Assembly: GCA_934090735.1 (NCBI GenBank)
Contig: CAKOJR010000005.1
Span: 5,256 to 69,255 of the forward strand
Reading direction: 5' to 3'
Source: an uncultured Bacilli bacterium
Lineage (GTDB): Bacteria > Bacillota_I > Bacilli_A > RF39 > UBA660
DNA length: 64,000 nt
The position numbers and the translations under genes are program-made. This document shows positions 35,536 to 45,719 of this stretch, piece by piece. Under the pieces are notes generated by a model. That model saw only the letters and a list, made by a program, of their open reading frames with translations, was not told the origin of the DNA and searched no databases. How positions within the stretch are numbered: the stretch's first letter is position 1; every line of letters begins with the position of its first letter.

Positions 35536-36310
35536 CTCTCTCTATAACCTCCTTGGCTAAATTAGTATAAGCCTCAGCCGCTCTACTAGTTGGATCATAT
35601 TCATTAATTGGTTCACCATGACTTGGAGCTTCAACTAATCTTATTAAACGTGGAATAATTGTATTAAACACTTTATCTTTAAAAAACTTTCTAACTTCTT
35701 CAACTACTTCTAATCCTAAATTAGTTCTAGAATCTAATAATGTCAATAATACGCCTTCAATTTTTAAATTAGGATTTAATCTAGTTTGTGTCATAATAAT
35801 TGTGTTAAGTAGTTGGGTAATTCCCTCAAGTGCAAAGAACTCACACTGAACTGGAATAATAACTGAATCACTAGCTACTAATGCATTTGTAGTAAGTAAT
35901 CCTAGTGATGGTGGACAATCAATAATCATATAATCATAATTATCCATAATCGTTGCTAGTGCATTCCTTAACTGCTCATTCTTCTTAAACTCAACATTTT
36001 GATATCCTTTTTCCATAAGTTCAATATCAATACCTGCTAAATTAATTGTTGCTGGAATAATGGAAAGATTAGTAAAGCCAGTCTTTCTAACTGCTTTCTT
36101 AGCCTCACAAGACCCATTTAATACATCATAAACACTATAATTTATATTACCCTTATTAACCCCTAATCCAGTTGTCGCATTACCCTGTGGATCAAGGTCA
36201 ATAATAAGCGTTTTTTTCCCTAATTTACCTAAAGACGCAGCTAGATTTATACTAGTTGTTGTCTTACCAACACCACCTTTTTGATTTACTAAAGATATAA
36301 TCTTTGTCAT
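35525..36310 (-). CDS. parA: Chromosome partitioning ATPase ParA/Soj
   Basis: 261 residues. Deviant Walker A KGGVGKTTTSINLA at 11-24, LIDLDPQGN, YMIIDCPPSLGLLT near 130, full length for Soj. Drives ParB-dependent segregation and regulates initiation. First gene of the parA-parB-mscS-DUF951-abgT operon. Confidence 0.97.
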   Translation of the reverse strand: MTKIISLVNQKGGVGKTTTSINLAASLGKLGKKTLIIDLDPQGNATTGLGVNKGNINYSVYDVLNGSCEAKKAVRKTGFTNLSIIPATINLAGIDIELMEKGYQNVEFKKNEQLRNALATIMDNYDYMIIDCPPSLGLLTTNALVASDSVIIPVQCEFFALEGITQLLNTIIMTQTRLNPNLKIEGVLLTLLDSRTNLGLEVVEEVRKFFKDKVFNTIIPRLIRLVEAPSHGEPINEYDPTSRAAEAYTNLAKEVIERDGN

Positions 36311-36466
36311 ATAATATCACTGCCTTCTTTACTTCTATAAAATATTTTATCATATATAATAATATTTGTCTAAATAAAAAATACTATTTTTCGTAACGAG
36401 ATAACCTTTTCTTTCAAACATAAAAGTAGTGTTAATAAATAAACTAAAAAATTATTAAGCATTAAC

Positions 36467-36494
36467 TAAAAAAAGATTCTATTTACTAGAATCT
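36467..36494 (-). terminator. Terminator overlapping the ftsH stop
   Basis: Minus strand AGATTCTA, 5-base loop, TAGAATCT, then seven T. The ftsH stop codon lies in the loop/stem. Confidence 0.85.
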
Positions 36495-38449
36495 TCTGCT
36501 TTTTCTATAGCTTCTTTTAACTCTTCATCAGTCATCTTAGTATAACCTTTAACGCCAAGAACCTTAGCTCTTTCTTTTAAACTAACAGTATCTTCACTAG
36601 GTGTAAAGTTATCACTAATATGTCCAGTTTCAACAAGTTCTTCAATTTCTTCCTTAGTAATAGTTTCTCTTTCAATAAGAGTATCAGCAAGCAATCTAAC
36701 TAATTTCTCATTCTCTTTTAAAATTCTAGTAGCTTCACTATAACATTGATTCATAATTTTTCTAACTTCTTGATCAATCTCAAGTGCTACAGCATCACTA
36801 AAGTTCTTACTCTTATTATAATCTCTACCTAAGAATACGCCCTCACTCTTTTGTTCTAACTGAACTGGTCCTAAATCACTCATACCATATTCAGTAACCA
36901 TAGATCTAGCAATCTTAGTTGCTTTACTAAAGTCATCACTAGCACCTGTAGTAATCTCACCAAAGAATAACTCTTCACTAACTCTACCACCAAGTAAACC
37001 AGTAATAGTTGAAAGAAGTTCACTCTTAGTCATAATAGCAATCTTCTCTTCCTTAGGAAGCATCATCGTATAACCACCAGCTACGCCTCTAGGAATAATT
37101 GTAATCTTATGTACTACTTCAGCATCCGGAACTTTCATACCAATAACAGCATGTCCACTTTCATGAAGTGCAATTAACTCTTTTTCTTTTGGAGTAATTG
37201 TATGGCTAACCTTAGCTGGTCCCATCAATACTCTATCAGTAGCTTCATCAATCTCAGCCATAGTAATAGCTGGTAAATTTCTTCTAACAGCAAGAAGTGC
37301 AGCTTCATTAAGTAAATTCTCTAAATCAGCTCCACTAAAACCTGGAGTACGCTTAGAAATATTCTCTAAATTAACACTCTTATCAAAAACTTTATTACGT
37401 GCATGTACTTCTAAAATAGCTTTTCTTTCCTTTTGATCTGGTAAACTAACTGTAACTTGTCTATCAAATCTTCCTGGTCTAAGTAATGCTGGGTCAAGTA
37501 CGTCCGGTCTATTTGTTGCAGCAATAATGATAATTCCTTCATTAGCTCCAAAACCATCCATTTCAGTTAATAACTGATTTAATGTTTGCTCTCTCTCATC
37601 ATGTCCACCGCCTAAACCAGTACCTCTTTGACGTCCAACCGCATCAATCTCATCAATAAAGATTAAGCATGGTGCAGATTGCTTAGCTTGTTTAAACATA
37701 TCACGAACACGTGAAGCACCAACACCAACAAATAACTCTACAAAATCTGAACCACTTATATAATAAAATGGTACATTTGCTTCACCAGCAACAGCCTTAG
37801 CAAGTAAAGTCTTACCAGTTCCTGGAGGCCCTACAAGTAATACACCTTTAGGAATTCTAGCACCAAGCTTTTGAAATTTCTTAGGATTCTTTAAGAAATC
37901 AATTAACTCAGCAACTTCTTCTTTTTCTTCAACAAGTCCAGCAACATCACTAAACTTAGCTTTAGCTTCTTCATTTAGTTTAGCACGGCTTCTTCCAAAA
38001 TCCATACTATTTTTATTGCTTCCACTTATCTTAGAAAATAACCAAATAGTTGCACCAATTAACACAACAGTTGGTACTACATTTATTAATACAGTAACAA
38101 AACCACTATTCTCCGGATTAGGACTAGTAATAACTTCAATTTCGTCTTCATCAACATACTTCATTACCTTATCAAGTACAGTTTCAGCAAGTGGAACATT
38201 TACTCTAAAGCTTTCAGTACTCTTATAATCCTTTAATTGTCCATTTATAACATAAACTCCAGATGCATTCTTTGGTGTTATCTCTAATTTAGATACATCA
38301 CCCTCAGATAGTTTTTTAATAAACTCATCATAAGAATAATCATAAACTTTATATTGTGATAAATTAAAAAAAACTAACACTCCAATAATAACAATTAATA
38401 AAATTGCATAAGGAACAGTTTGCTTTGTATAATTCTTTTTCTTCTTCAT
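36479..38449 (-). CDS. ftsH: ATP-dependent zinc metalloprotease FtsH
   Basis: 656 residues: N-terminal transmembrane helix, short extracytoplasmic domain, second helix near 115-140, AAA domain (GPPGTGKT near 206, IFIDEIDAVG near 265, arginine-finger RPGRFDR) and the metalloprotease site HESGH near 427 (commonly HEAGH). Membrane quality control. One base separates it from tilS, a conserved pairing in Firmicutes, although the usual hpt gene between them is missing. Confidence 0.98.
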   Translation of the reverse strand: MKKKKNYTKQTVPYAILLIVIIGVLVFFNLSQYKVYDYSYDEFIKKLSEGDVSKLEITPKNASGVYVINGQLKDYKSTESFRVNVPLAETVLDKVMKYVDEDEIEVITSPNPENSGFVTVLINVVPTVVLIGATIWLFSKISGSNKNSMDFGRSRAKLNEEAKAKFSDVAGLVEEKEEVAELIDFLKNPKKFQKLGARIPKGVLLVGPPGTGKTLLAKAVAGEANVPFYYISGSDFVELFVGVGASRVRDMFKQAKQSAPCLIFIDEIDAVGRQRGTGLGGGHDEREQTLNQLLTEMDGFGANEGIIIIAATNRPDVLDPALLRPGRFDRQVTVSLPDQKERKAILEVHARNKVFDKSVNLENISKRTPGFSGADLENLLNEAALLAVRRNLPAITMAEIDEATDRVLMGPAKVSHTITPKEKELIALHESGHAVIGMKVPDAEVVHKITIIPRGVAGGYTMMLPKEEKIAIMTKSELLSTITGLLGGRVSEELFFGEITTGASDDFSKATKIARSMVTEYGMSDLGPVQLEQKSEGVFLGRDYNKSKNFSDAVALEIDQEVRKIMNQCYSEATRILKENEKLVRLLADTLIERETITKEEIEELVETGHISDNFTPSEDTVSLKERAKVLGVKGYTKMTDEELKEAIEKAEDSSK

Positions 38450-38450
38450 A

Positions 38451-39764
38451 CTATTTCTCCTTCTTTATATACTTAAGTATTATATCATAACTTTCATCAC
38501 TTTGTTTATCAAATTTACTTTTTTTTACGCCGGGAATCCACAAAATATTTCCATCATCATCACAAACCAAAGGATAACTATCACGTATCTTTAACGGAAC
38601 CTTTTCATCAATAAAAATACTCTTAATCTTTTTAGTTCCATTCATATTTTTAACATCCATAAAATCCCCTGGTTTTCTTGTTCTTACATGAAGCGGAAGC
38701 TTAATCTCATCACTACATAATCTGATATAGTAATTACTCTTCCCATCATAAGACGATGCTTCCTCAATTACACCTAAAGGAACCTCTATCCTTTTATTAA
38801 ATATATAATCATAAGTAAGAACTAACTCATCTTCATTAAAAATAAGACTATTGTAATATTTATAAACTTTAATCCCATTAGGTAAACAAATATACCCATT
38901 AGGTTTTCCATCAATTAAATTAAAGATTAGATTTAAATGTTTATCGTTAATATAGGTAATATCATCACGATACATCTCAGAAAGAATTGTGCACAAAGTA
39001 TGCTTTTTAAGTAGAAGGGGTAGAGAATTAAACCCATCTAAATCTAATCTATTATTTGAATACAATCTATCAAGTAAAGAAATAACTTCTTTCTCAACAT
39101 AATCATTATATTCATCTATAGTATGACTGAACTTTATGAATTTTTCGTGAATTTTCGGATTAATTTCCTTTAAAACAGGCAAAACATCTAATCTTATCTT
39201 ATTTCTAGTATGTACCCTTTCAAAATTAGTATAATCATTCGCATACTTTATCCCATATTTTTCATTATATTCTAAAATATCTTTCTTAGTAACAAAAATA
39301 AGTGGTCTAACAATTTTTTTACCTCTAAACTCGGATTCTTCACTAAAACCAGCATACCCACCAAAAGATGCTCCTCTAGCAAGCCTCATCAAGACTGTTT
39401 CTACTAAATCATCGCCATGATGTGCTGTAAACAAATAATTTGCCTTATACTTAGTTAATATTTCATCAAAAAAATTATATCTTATTTCCCTAGCCTTAGA
39501 CTCAAAATTACCATCAATTTCTTCTAAAATACTCATTCCCTCAAAAGGAATATTATTCTTCTTAGAATACTCTTCTAATAATTTATACTCTTCATCACTT
39601 TCACTTCTAACCTTATGATTAACATGAACTACAACTACCTTTAACTCACACTTACGCAAAAGATCAAGTAAACACATTGAATCAGGTCCATAAGAACAAG
39701 CAAGAACAACATATTCATCTTTAGAAATATTTAAATTATTTATAAAATTAATAACCTCTCTCAT
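38451..39764 (-). CDS. tilS: tRNA(Ile)-lysidine synthase
   Basis: 437 residues. Makes lysidine at C34 of tRNA-Ile(CAU), so AUA is read as Ile. The N-terminal PP-loop reads ACSYGPDSMCLL, where the family usually has SGGxDS; Tyr replaces the first Gly. HHGDDLVETVLMRL and RPLIFVTKKDI follow. The start ATG 39764 has GGAGGGTTT; an upstream in-frame ATG lacks a site. Confidence 0.93.
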   Translation of the reverse strand: MREVINFINNLNISKDEYVVLACSYGPDSMCLLDLLRKCELKVVVVHVNHKVRSESDEEYKLLEEYSKKNNIPFEGMSILEEIDGNFESKAREIRYNFFDEILTKYKANYLFTAHHGDDLVETVLMRLARGASFGGYAGFSEESEFRGKKIVRPLIFVTKKDILEYNEKYGIKYANDYTNFERVHTRNKIRLDVLPVLKEINPKIHEKFIKFSHTIDEYNDYVEKEVISLLDRLYSNNRLDLDGFNSLPLLLKKHTLCTILSEMYRDDITYINDKHLNLIFNLIDGKPNGYICLPNGIKVYKYYNSLIFNEDELVLTYDYIFNKRIEVPLGVIEEASSYDGKSNYYIRLCSDEIKLPLHVRTRKPGDFMDVKNMNGTKKIKSIFIDEKVPLKIRDSYPLVCDDDGNILWIPGVKKSKFDKQSDESYDIILKYIKKEK

Positions 39765-39845
39765 AAACCCTCCAATCACAAATAGTTTACCCTACAATTA
39801 ACGAATAATCAACAAATTTTCAAAATTTGATAGTCCCTATAAAAT

Positions 39846-39875
39846 GCAAAAACCTTGAGATAAACTCCCAAGGTA
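39846..39875 (-). terminator. Terminator after rpsI
   Basis: Minus strand ACCTTG ... CAAGGT with inner GAG/CTC pairing, then TTTTTG. Confidence 0.75.
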
Positions 39876-39886
39876 TAAGAAACAAA

Positions 39887-40303
39887 TTAACGTTTACTAA
39901 ATTGTGGTGCTCTACGAGCCTTCTTAAGACCATATTTCTTACGTTCTTTAACTCTAGGATCACGAGTTAAGAAACCAGCTTCTCTAAGAACTTTCTTATA
40001 AGCGTCTTCTCTAGCTTGATCAGCCTCAGCATCAAACTCAACTAATGCTTTAGTAATAGCAAGCCTAATAGCTCCAGCTTGTCCAGAGAATCCACCACCA
40101 TTAACCTTAACATCAATATCAAAAGTATTTTCGTTATTAGTTAATACAAGTGGTTGTTTTAAATCCATTACTAATGTAGGAAAAGGCATGTATTCATTTA
40201 CATCTCTACCATTAACAGTAATCTTTCCCTTACCAGTAACTAGTTTAACTTGTGCAACTGAACGTTTTCTTCTTCCAGTAGCAGTAACTTCACTTTTCTT
40301 CAT
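39887..40303 (-). CDS. rpsI: 30S ribosomal protein S9
   Basis: 138 residues with ATGRRKRSVAQVKL at the N-terminus and the basic tail KKYGLKKARRAPQFSKR that reaches the ribosomal P site. Start ATG 40303 with AGGAGAGAGATT. Ten bases follow rplM, the usual operon. Confidence 0.98.
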   Translation of the reverse strand: MKKSEVTATGRRKRSVAQVKLVTGKGKITVNGRDVNEYMPFPTLVMDLKQPLVLTNNENTFDIDVKVNGGGFSGQAGAIRLAITKALVEFDAEADQAREDAYKKVLREAGFLTRDPRVKERKKYGLKKARRAPQFSKR

Positions 40304-40313
40304 AATCTCTCTC

Positions 40314-40745
40314 CTAATCAATTGTTATTGTAGTTGGCTTTTGAGCCTCATGTTTATGTTCACTACCAGCATAAACGAATAGCTTACGATACATTTGTCT
40401 TCCTAAAGGTCCATTTGGAAGCATACCATTAACAGCTCTTTCAACCATTTCTACAGGATAACTTTCTAACATAGTTTTAGCATTACGAGTTCTTAGTCCA
40501 CCTGGGAATCCAGAATGATTATAGTACATCTTATCATTAATCTTATTACCAGTTAATTTAACCTTATCAGCATTAATAATAATTACATAATCTCCACAAT
40601 CAATATGAGGTGTAAAAGTTGCTTTATGTTTTCCTCTTAAAATAGTAGCAGCTTTAGTAGCTACACGTCCTAGAGGTTTATCTGCAGCATCAATTACATA
40701 CCACGTGCGTTCTACAGTTTCTTTTGTTTGCATAAATGTTTTCAT
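40314..40745 (-). CDS. rplM: 50S ribosomal protein L13
   Basis: 143 residues: WYVIDAADKPLGRVATKAA, YNHSGFPGGLR and GMLPNGPLGRQMYRKL are signatures of L13. Start ATG 40745 with AAAGGA. It is preceded by a structured leader and a strong promoter. Confidence 0.98.
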   Translation of the reverse strand: MKTFMQTKETVERTWYVIDAADKPLGRVATKAATILRGKHKATFTPHIDCGDYVIIINADKVKLTGNKINDKMYYNHSGFPGGLRTRNAKTMLESYPVEMVERAVNGMLPNGPLGRQMYRKLFVYAGSEHKHEAQKPTTITID

Positions 40746-40825
40746 AAAATAATTCCTTTCATCACTCAATTATCATTTGACGTCCCAAATCAGCAAATAA
40801 TTAAGCAAATCAAAATGTACCAATA
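40746..40825 (-). promoter_or_regulatory. rplM leader, candidate L13 autoregulatory RNA
   Basis: The 75-80 base untranslated leader contains TTTGGGACGTCAAATGA, a GACGTC-centred imperfect palindrome, just ahead of the ribosome binding site. L13 leaders in Firmicutes occupy the same place and I recall a similar GGGACGTCAA element. Confidence 0.45.
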
Positions 40826-40828
40826 TGA

Positions 40829-40857
40829 ATTATATGAAACCTTGCCCCTAAAGTCAA
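40829..40857 (-). promoter_or_regulatory. Promoter of rplM-rpsI
   Basis: TTGACT, 17 bases, TATAAT on the minus strand. Confidence 0.85.
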
Positions 40858-40902
40858 TAAAAACTTACTCAAAAACAAGAAAAAATGTGAATAACTATCA
40901 AA

Positions 40903-42561
40903 TTATCCACATATTTTACTAAATCTAGCCCTAACTTCAGCAACACCTAATATATTAATAATCTCATATAAATCAGGTGTAGTAAGTTTAGTAGTTAGTG
41001 CTACTCTTATAACATTACTTATATCAGCAGTACTACCTCTATAATTATCTGGGTTTTCTTTATACTCTTTCATATTAGAACAATAACCCATTTTATCAGT
41101 TAACTCTTTAATCTTATTAAACCAAGTATCCTTATCATCATTAATATCAAAATACTCATTTAAATAAGTGGAAATAATTTTCTTCGCATCCTCTTCATAC
41201 TTTAAGAAACAAAAATCAAATATAGCGCTATCAAATAATTCATTATACATATACCAAATATTATCTTTAACTTCACTAAAACAAGCAAAATCTTTTCTCG
41301 GTTTCTTCTGCTCCCTTTCAATATTTAGCACGTTAATTGTATAATCCTTATGTTTATTAATTAAAGCATTAAAATCAGCATCATAAATCTTAGACCACCC
41401 ATCTAATCCATCAAATACTTCACTAGCTTTTAACTTACTTAAATAATTCTTAGAAATATTATCAAGCTTATCTAAATCAAACAATGCTCCAGCAGAGCTC
41501 ATCTTCTTAGGAGAAAACTCAAACTCAGTAAAATCAGCATCAGGATGTCCCTCTCTCCACTGTTCATAGTTAGAGTTTGCTATTGTCATGATTGCTTCAA
41601 TCAATGAATAAACTGGATACCCCTTTTCCTCATAATAGGTCATTCTTGCTTCTGGATCTAATCTCTTAGATATCTTTCTAATCTTATCTCCATCTTTCTT
41701 TAATATTAAAGGAGTATGAATATACTTAGGCATCTTAAATCCGAATGTTTTAAATAACTCATAATGAACCGGCACACTACTCATCCACTCTTGACCACGC
41801 ACAACATGTGTTGTTCTCATTAAATGATCATCAACCAAATGAGCAAAATGATATGTTGGAAGTAAATTACTAGACTTCATAATTGGAATATCTATATCAT
41901 TTTCTGGAAACTCCATCTCACCAAATACTAAATCATTAAACTTAAACTTATTAAAGAAATTACCAGAGCTCTTTAATCTAACAGTATACTTCTCGCCACT
42001 CTTAATTCTTTCCATGGCTTCTAAAGGACTTAAATCACGGTACTTAGCATACTTACCATAAATACCAATTCTCTTCTTACCAGATGTTTGAGTTGCTCTA
42101 ATTTCATCCATCTCTTCCTGAGTTAAAAAACATGGATAAGCCTTACCTTGACTTACTAACTCTTTTATAAAAGCATGATAAATCTCTTTTCTCTCTGACT
42201 GAATATAAGGTCCATAATTACCAGCAGTCTCTCCAGTATCACGGTACTCATATTCGTCTGGATTAATATGATAATGCTCTAACACATGACGGATATACTC
42301 AACTGCTCCACTAAGCTCTCTAGATGAATCAGTGTCTTCATTTCTTAAAAAGAACACTCCACCACTTTGCTTAGCAAGTACATAATTAATAACAGAAGAA
42401 TAGAAATTACCAATATGCATAAATCCCGTTGGACTAGGTGCATATCTTGTAACCTTAGCTCCCTCTTTTAAATCTCTCTCAGGATACTCTTTCTCATAAT
42501 CAGCTACAGTTTTCTTTATATCCGGAAATATCAAATCCGCAAGTTTTTTATAATCATCCAT
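40903..42561 (-). CDS. gltX: Glutamyl-tRNA synthetase
   Basis: 552 residues, class I. HIGH-type motif in YAPSPTGFMHIGNFY near 50, RNEDTD for amino acid recognition, and KISKR (KMSKS equivalent) near 290. It is longer than the typical 480-500 residues because of an N-terminal extension of about 35 residues and insertions. In lineages without GlnRS it also charges tRNA-Gln; this cannot be judged here. Start ATG 42561 with a weak GAGTGA site. Confidence 0.93.
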   Translation of the reverse strand: MDDYKKLADLIFPDIKKTVADYEKEYPERDLKEGAKVTRYAPSPTGFMHIGNFYSSVINYVLAKQSGGVFFLRNEDTDSSRELSGAVEYIRHVLEHYHINPDEYEYRDTGETAGNYGPYIQSERKEIYHAFIKELVSQGKAYPCFLTQEEMDEIRATQTSGKKRIGIYGKYAKYRDLSPLEAMERIKSGEKYTVRLKSSGNFFNKFKFNDLVFGEMEFPENDIDIPIMKSSNLLPTYHFAHLVDDHLMRTTHVVRGQEWMSSVPVHYELFKTFGFKMPKYIHTPLILKKDGDKIRKISKRLDPEARMTYYEEKGYPVYSLIEAIMTIANSNYEQWREGHPDADFTEFEFSPKKMSSAGALFDLDKLDNISKNYLSKLKASEVFDGLDGWSKIYDADFNALINKHKDYTINVLNIEREQKKPRKDFACFSEVKDNIWYMYNELFDSAIFDFCFLKYEEDAKKIISTYLNEYFDINDDKDTWFNKIKELTDKMGYCSNMKEYKENPDNYRGSTADISNVIRVALTTKLTTPDLYEIINILGVAEVRARFSKICG

Positions 42562-42617
42562 AAAATTCACTCGTCTTTCTTCCCTACAATTCTAACAAAA
42601 TAATCAGTTAAAATCAA

Positions 42618-43151
42618 CTATGCATGATAATTATTACCAAGCCAAATTCTTGAAACCGCATCAATTATAAATAATACAAAAATCACATAATACAAAAAAT
42701 TAACTTTCTTATTTTTAACATTTGCTAATTTCAAACATAAAGGATAAACATAATAAATACTAAGAAGGGCTAAAATTCCAAATCGTAGTCCCGGAACAAG
42801 TGCTATTCTTCCTTCAAAATTCATAAACTTATCACTATAATCCCATAAACTTCTAAAATCAATAATATAAGTCGCAATAAGCTCCACAAGCACACAAATA
42901 ATCGTTGTCTCAAAAAATAGCACAAGTGGTCTAAGATTAACATTACCTATCATAATCTTCTTATCTTTATACTTATAAAAAAGGAAAATTACAGCAAAAC
43001 CACCAAATCCATATATTGGAAGCCATGGTCCCCATAAAGAACCCCTATTAACTAACACATGATCTTCTACTATAAAAAGGAACTCCTCATATAGCCATCC
43101 ACAAATCGCAAAAACGATAAATGTCAAAAAATACTTCTTTAAATTCTTCAC
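42618..43151 (-). CDS. CmpB-type putative ABC-transporter membrane protein
   Basis: 177 residues with five hydrophobic segments and the family-typical CGWLYEEFLFIVEDHVLVNRGSL and GPWLPIYGFGG. Members of this family (PF06541) are annotated as putative ABC permeases, but no ATPase is adjacent. Start with GGTGG-type site, 13 bases after the next upstream gene. Confidence 0.75.
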   Translation of the reverse strand: MKNLKKYFLTFIVFAICGWLYEEFLFIVEDHVLVNRGSLWGPWLPIYGFGGFAVIFLFYKYKDKKIMIGNVNLRPLVLFFETTIICVLVELIATYIIDFRSLWDYSDKFMNFEGRIALVPGLRFGILALLSIYYVYPLCLKLANVKNKKVNFLYYVIFVLFIIDAVSRIWLGNNYHA

Positions 43152-43164
43152 TACTTACCACCTA

Positions 43165-43683
43165 TTATTCTTCAGTATGCCCTTCTTTTCCATATTTATT
43201 AGATATTGGATCTTTAAATAAAAAGTTATGAACAGGCTCTAAAGTTCCAACCATATAAGTTCCAAATACTATAAACAATATTATAACAGAAACATATTGA
43301 TAAACAAAACTAAATGCCTCCATATTTACAATATAATTAAAAACATACTGTGAGCAGAAAATAGTAATATAAAAATAAATAATATCAAACCAAAGCACCG
43401 CCTTTTTAGTAATTGCTGTATAAGAATAAAATATTATAGGTATTAAAAACACAATAACTAGTAAACTAGCACTCTTTGCTATAAAATAATTAGGACTTGC
43501 CCCATACTTAAAACCATCTAACAAACTCCACAAAAAAGTTGGCGTTAAAGCAATCTTAATATGCTCCCAAGTGCTTTCATTAACTGCTGCAAATATAGCA
43601 ACCACCTTATTATGACCACTCATCTCATATAAAAAATGTAAAAGTGTTCCAATAATCGAAATAACAATAAAACCTATCCACAT
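43165..43683 (-). CDS. DUF6512-type membrane protein
   Basis: 172 residues, five to six transmembrane segments. LLHFLYEMSGHNKVVAIF and AAVNESTWEHIKIALTP are the conserved N-terminal features of this uncharacterised family. The gene begins 2 bases after the metal ATPase ends and is followed closely by the CmpB-type gene, so it may be in the metal-efflux operon. Confidence 0.72.
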   Translation of the reverse strand: MWIGFIVISIIGTLLHFLYEMSGHNKVVAIFAAVNESTWEHIKIALTPTFLWSLLDGFKYGASPNYFIAKSASLLVIVFLIPIIFYSYTAITKKAVLWFDIIYFYITIFCSQYVFNYIVNMEAFSFVYQYVSVIILFIVFGTYMVGTLEPVHNFLFKDPISNKYGKEGHTEE

Positions 43684-43685
43684 AA

Positions 43686-45719
43686 CTAACTATCCTTTTC
43701 TATTCCAATTTTATTTGTGATTCTTAAAGTATTTAATATAGCAAGAAGCGTTACTCCCGTATCAGCAAATACTGCAAACCACATATTAGCAAGTCCAAAC
43801 ACCGAAAGAAGTAAAATAATAACTTTTACAGATATTGCAAATATCAAATCCTCTTTAATTATCCTTTTCGTATACTGAGAAATTCTAATTCCTAAAGGTA
43901 TCTTATCTAAGTCATCATTCATAAGAACAATATCACTAGCTTCTATCGCAGACTCAGATCCAATACCACCCATTGATACTCCAATATCAGCTCTCTTTAA
44001 TACAGGAGCATCATTTATTCCATCACCTACAAAAGCAGTTATACCACTCTTATTAACATTATCAAACTCATTAAACTTATCAGTTGGAAGCATCTCATAT
44101 CTAATCTCATCAATGCCTAATTTTTTCCCAGTAAGCACCGCAATGTCTTTTTTATCACCAGTAAACATATAAGTCTTAACGCCAAGAGCTTTAAGCTCAC
44201 TTATAACATCACTAGCATTCTCTTTAATACCATCATTTAACATAATAGAAGCCTCATGCTTACCATCAATAACTACATGAATATCAGCATTCTTCTTACA
44301 CTCACATATCTTCTTATTACCAATAAGTACTTCTAAATCATCATAAACAAAACTAATACCCTTACCATCAATCTCTTTAAACTTAGTAATCTTCTTACCA
44401 CTACTTTCGCCTAGTGCCTTAAGCGAACTAGCAAGTGGATGATTACTCATTTCCTCTCCACTAACAACAATATCAATAATTTCATCTTTACTATACTTAC
44501 TATTCTTACTAATTTCTATATTATTAACCTTAAATTCCCCACTAGTAAGCGTTCCAGTTTTATCAAAAACGATATTTTTTATATCAGATAAACCATCTAA
44601 ATAATTACTACCCTTAATCAAAATACCATTCTTACTTGCTGCACCTATTCCTGTAAAATAAGATAAAGGGACTGATATCGCAATTGCACAAGGGCAAGAA
44701 ATAACTAAAAATGTAAGCCCCCTATAAAAACTTTCTTTAGCAGATACTCCAAAAAGTGGAAGAATCAAAATTACTAAAATCGCTAATCCCAAAATTATTG
44801 GCGTATAGTATCTACTTAATTTACTAACAGTAGTTTCTAATTTGGTTTTCTTATCAGTCGCATTATCAAGTAACTCTAATATCTTCGCAACAGTTGAATC
44901 GGCATACTCTGCACTAGCTTTAACTCTAATAACATCACCTTTATTTATAGAGCCAGATAATACCTCATCACCATCTTTAACAAAACGTAAAGCAGACTCT
45001 CCAGTAAGAGCAGATTCATCTAAATTAGTCTCTCCACTTATCACGATCCCATCAACTGGAATACGTTCCCCCTTCTTGATAACAAGATCATCTCCAGACT
45101 TAACAGCCTCAACACTTGTCTTAACGATTCTTCCATCACTAACCACATTAGCATAACCCTGTTTAATCTCCAAAATCCCCTTAATAGACTTTCTACTATT
45201 ATTTAAAGCTTTCTCCTCTAAAACCTTACCAATAGTATATAACCCTATAACCATAGCTCCTTCCATAACCTTATCAATACATAATGCACCAACACAAGAT
45301 ATAGTCAAAAGCATATTCTCATTAATAACATGGCTTTTAAATAAAAGCTTCATTGCCTTAACAAAAGTCTTATATAAAAGAAAACAGTAACTAATAATAT
45401 ATAGAATAATTCTTATGGTATCACCAACTGGCAAATACATTCCAATAAAAAGAATAACTAAACCAATGATTAAAAAATAAATATTAGTTTCCTTCTTAAC
45501 CTCTTCATCAGTACTAACACTCGCATCAGGTTCAATCGCCTTAACTAATTTATTAAGCTCACTTAAACTAAAATCTTTATCAGACTCATAACTAATTTTA
45601 CCCGAACTAAAATTAACTACAACATTCTTAAAATCTTTATTCTTATTTAAAGCAATTTCAACCTGTTTCGCACATCCAGCACAATCTAAATTATTTATAT
45701 TATATTTATATTTTTTCAT
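43686..45719 (-). CDS. cadA: Heavy-metal (Zn/Cd/Pb-type) P1B-ATPase
   Basis: 677 residues. N-terminal metal-binding domain with NLDCAGCAKQVE, paired transmembrane helices, actuator TGES near 238, the CPC motif in ISCPCAIAIS near 343, phosphorylation site DKTGTLTSG near 388, and GDGINDAPVLKRA near 580. Exports divalent soft metals. The start overlaps the end of the ArsR repressor gene by 14 bases. Zn/Cd rather than Cu is inferred from the repressor type. Confidence 0.92.
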   Translation of the reverse strand: MKKYKYNINNLDCAGCAKQVEIALNKNKDFKNVVVNFSSGKISYESDKDFSLSELNKLVKAIEPDASVSTDEEVKKETNIYFLIIGLVILFIGMYLPVGDTIRIILYIISYCFLLYKTFVKAMKLLFKSHVINENMLLTISCVGALCIDKVMEGAMVIGLYTIGKVLEEKALNNSRKSIKGILEIKQGYANVVSDGRIVKTSVEAVKSGDDLVIKKGERIPVDGIVISGETNLDESALTGESALRFVKDGDEVLSGSINKGDVIRVKASAEYADSTVAKILELLDNATDKKTKLETTVSKLSRYYTPIILGLAILVILILPLFGVSAKESFYRGLTFLVISCPCAIAISVPLSYFTGIGAASKNGILIKGSNYLDGLSDIKNIVFDKTGTLTSGEFKVNNIEISKNSKYSKDEIIDIVVSGEEMSNHPLASSLKALGESSGKKITKFKEIDGKGISFVYDDLEVLIGNKKICECKKNADIHVVIDGKHEASIMLNDGIKENASDVISELKALGVKTYMFTGDKKDIAVLTGKKLGIDEIRYEMLPTDKFNEFDNVNKSGITAFVGDGINDAPVLKRADIGVSMGGIGSESAIEASDIVLMNDDLDKIPLGIRISQYTKRIIKEDLIFAISVKVIILLLSVFGLANMWFAVFADTGVTLLAILNTLRITNKIGIEKDS

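Noticed and set aside
34648..36310. parS site or replication origin near parAB
   Set aside because: No TGTTTCACGTGAAACA-like palindrome, DnaA-box cluster or dnaA gene was seen in the window.
40903..42617. T-box riboswitch upstream of gltX
   Set aside because: The upstream gap is under 60 bases and has no terminator or T-box sequence.
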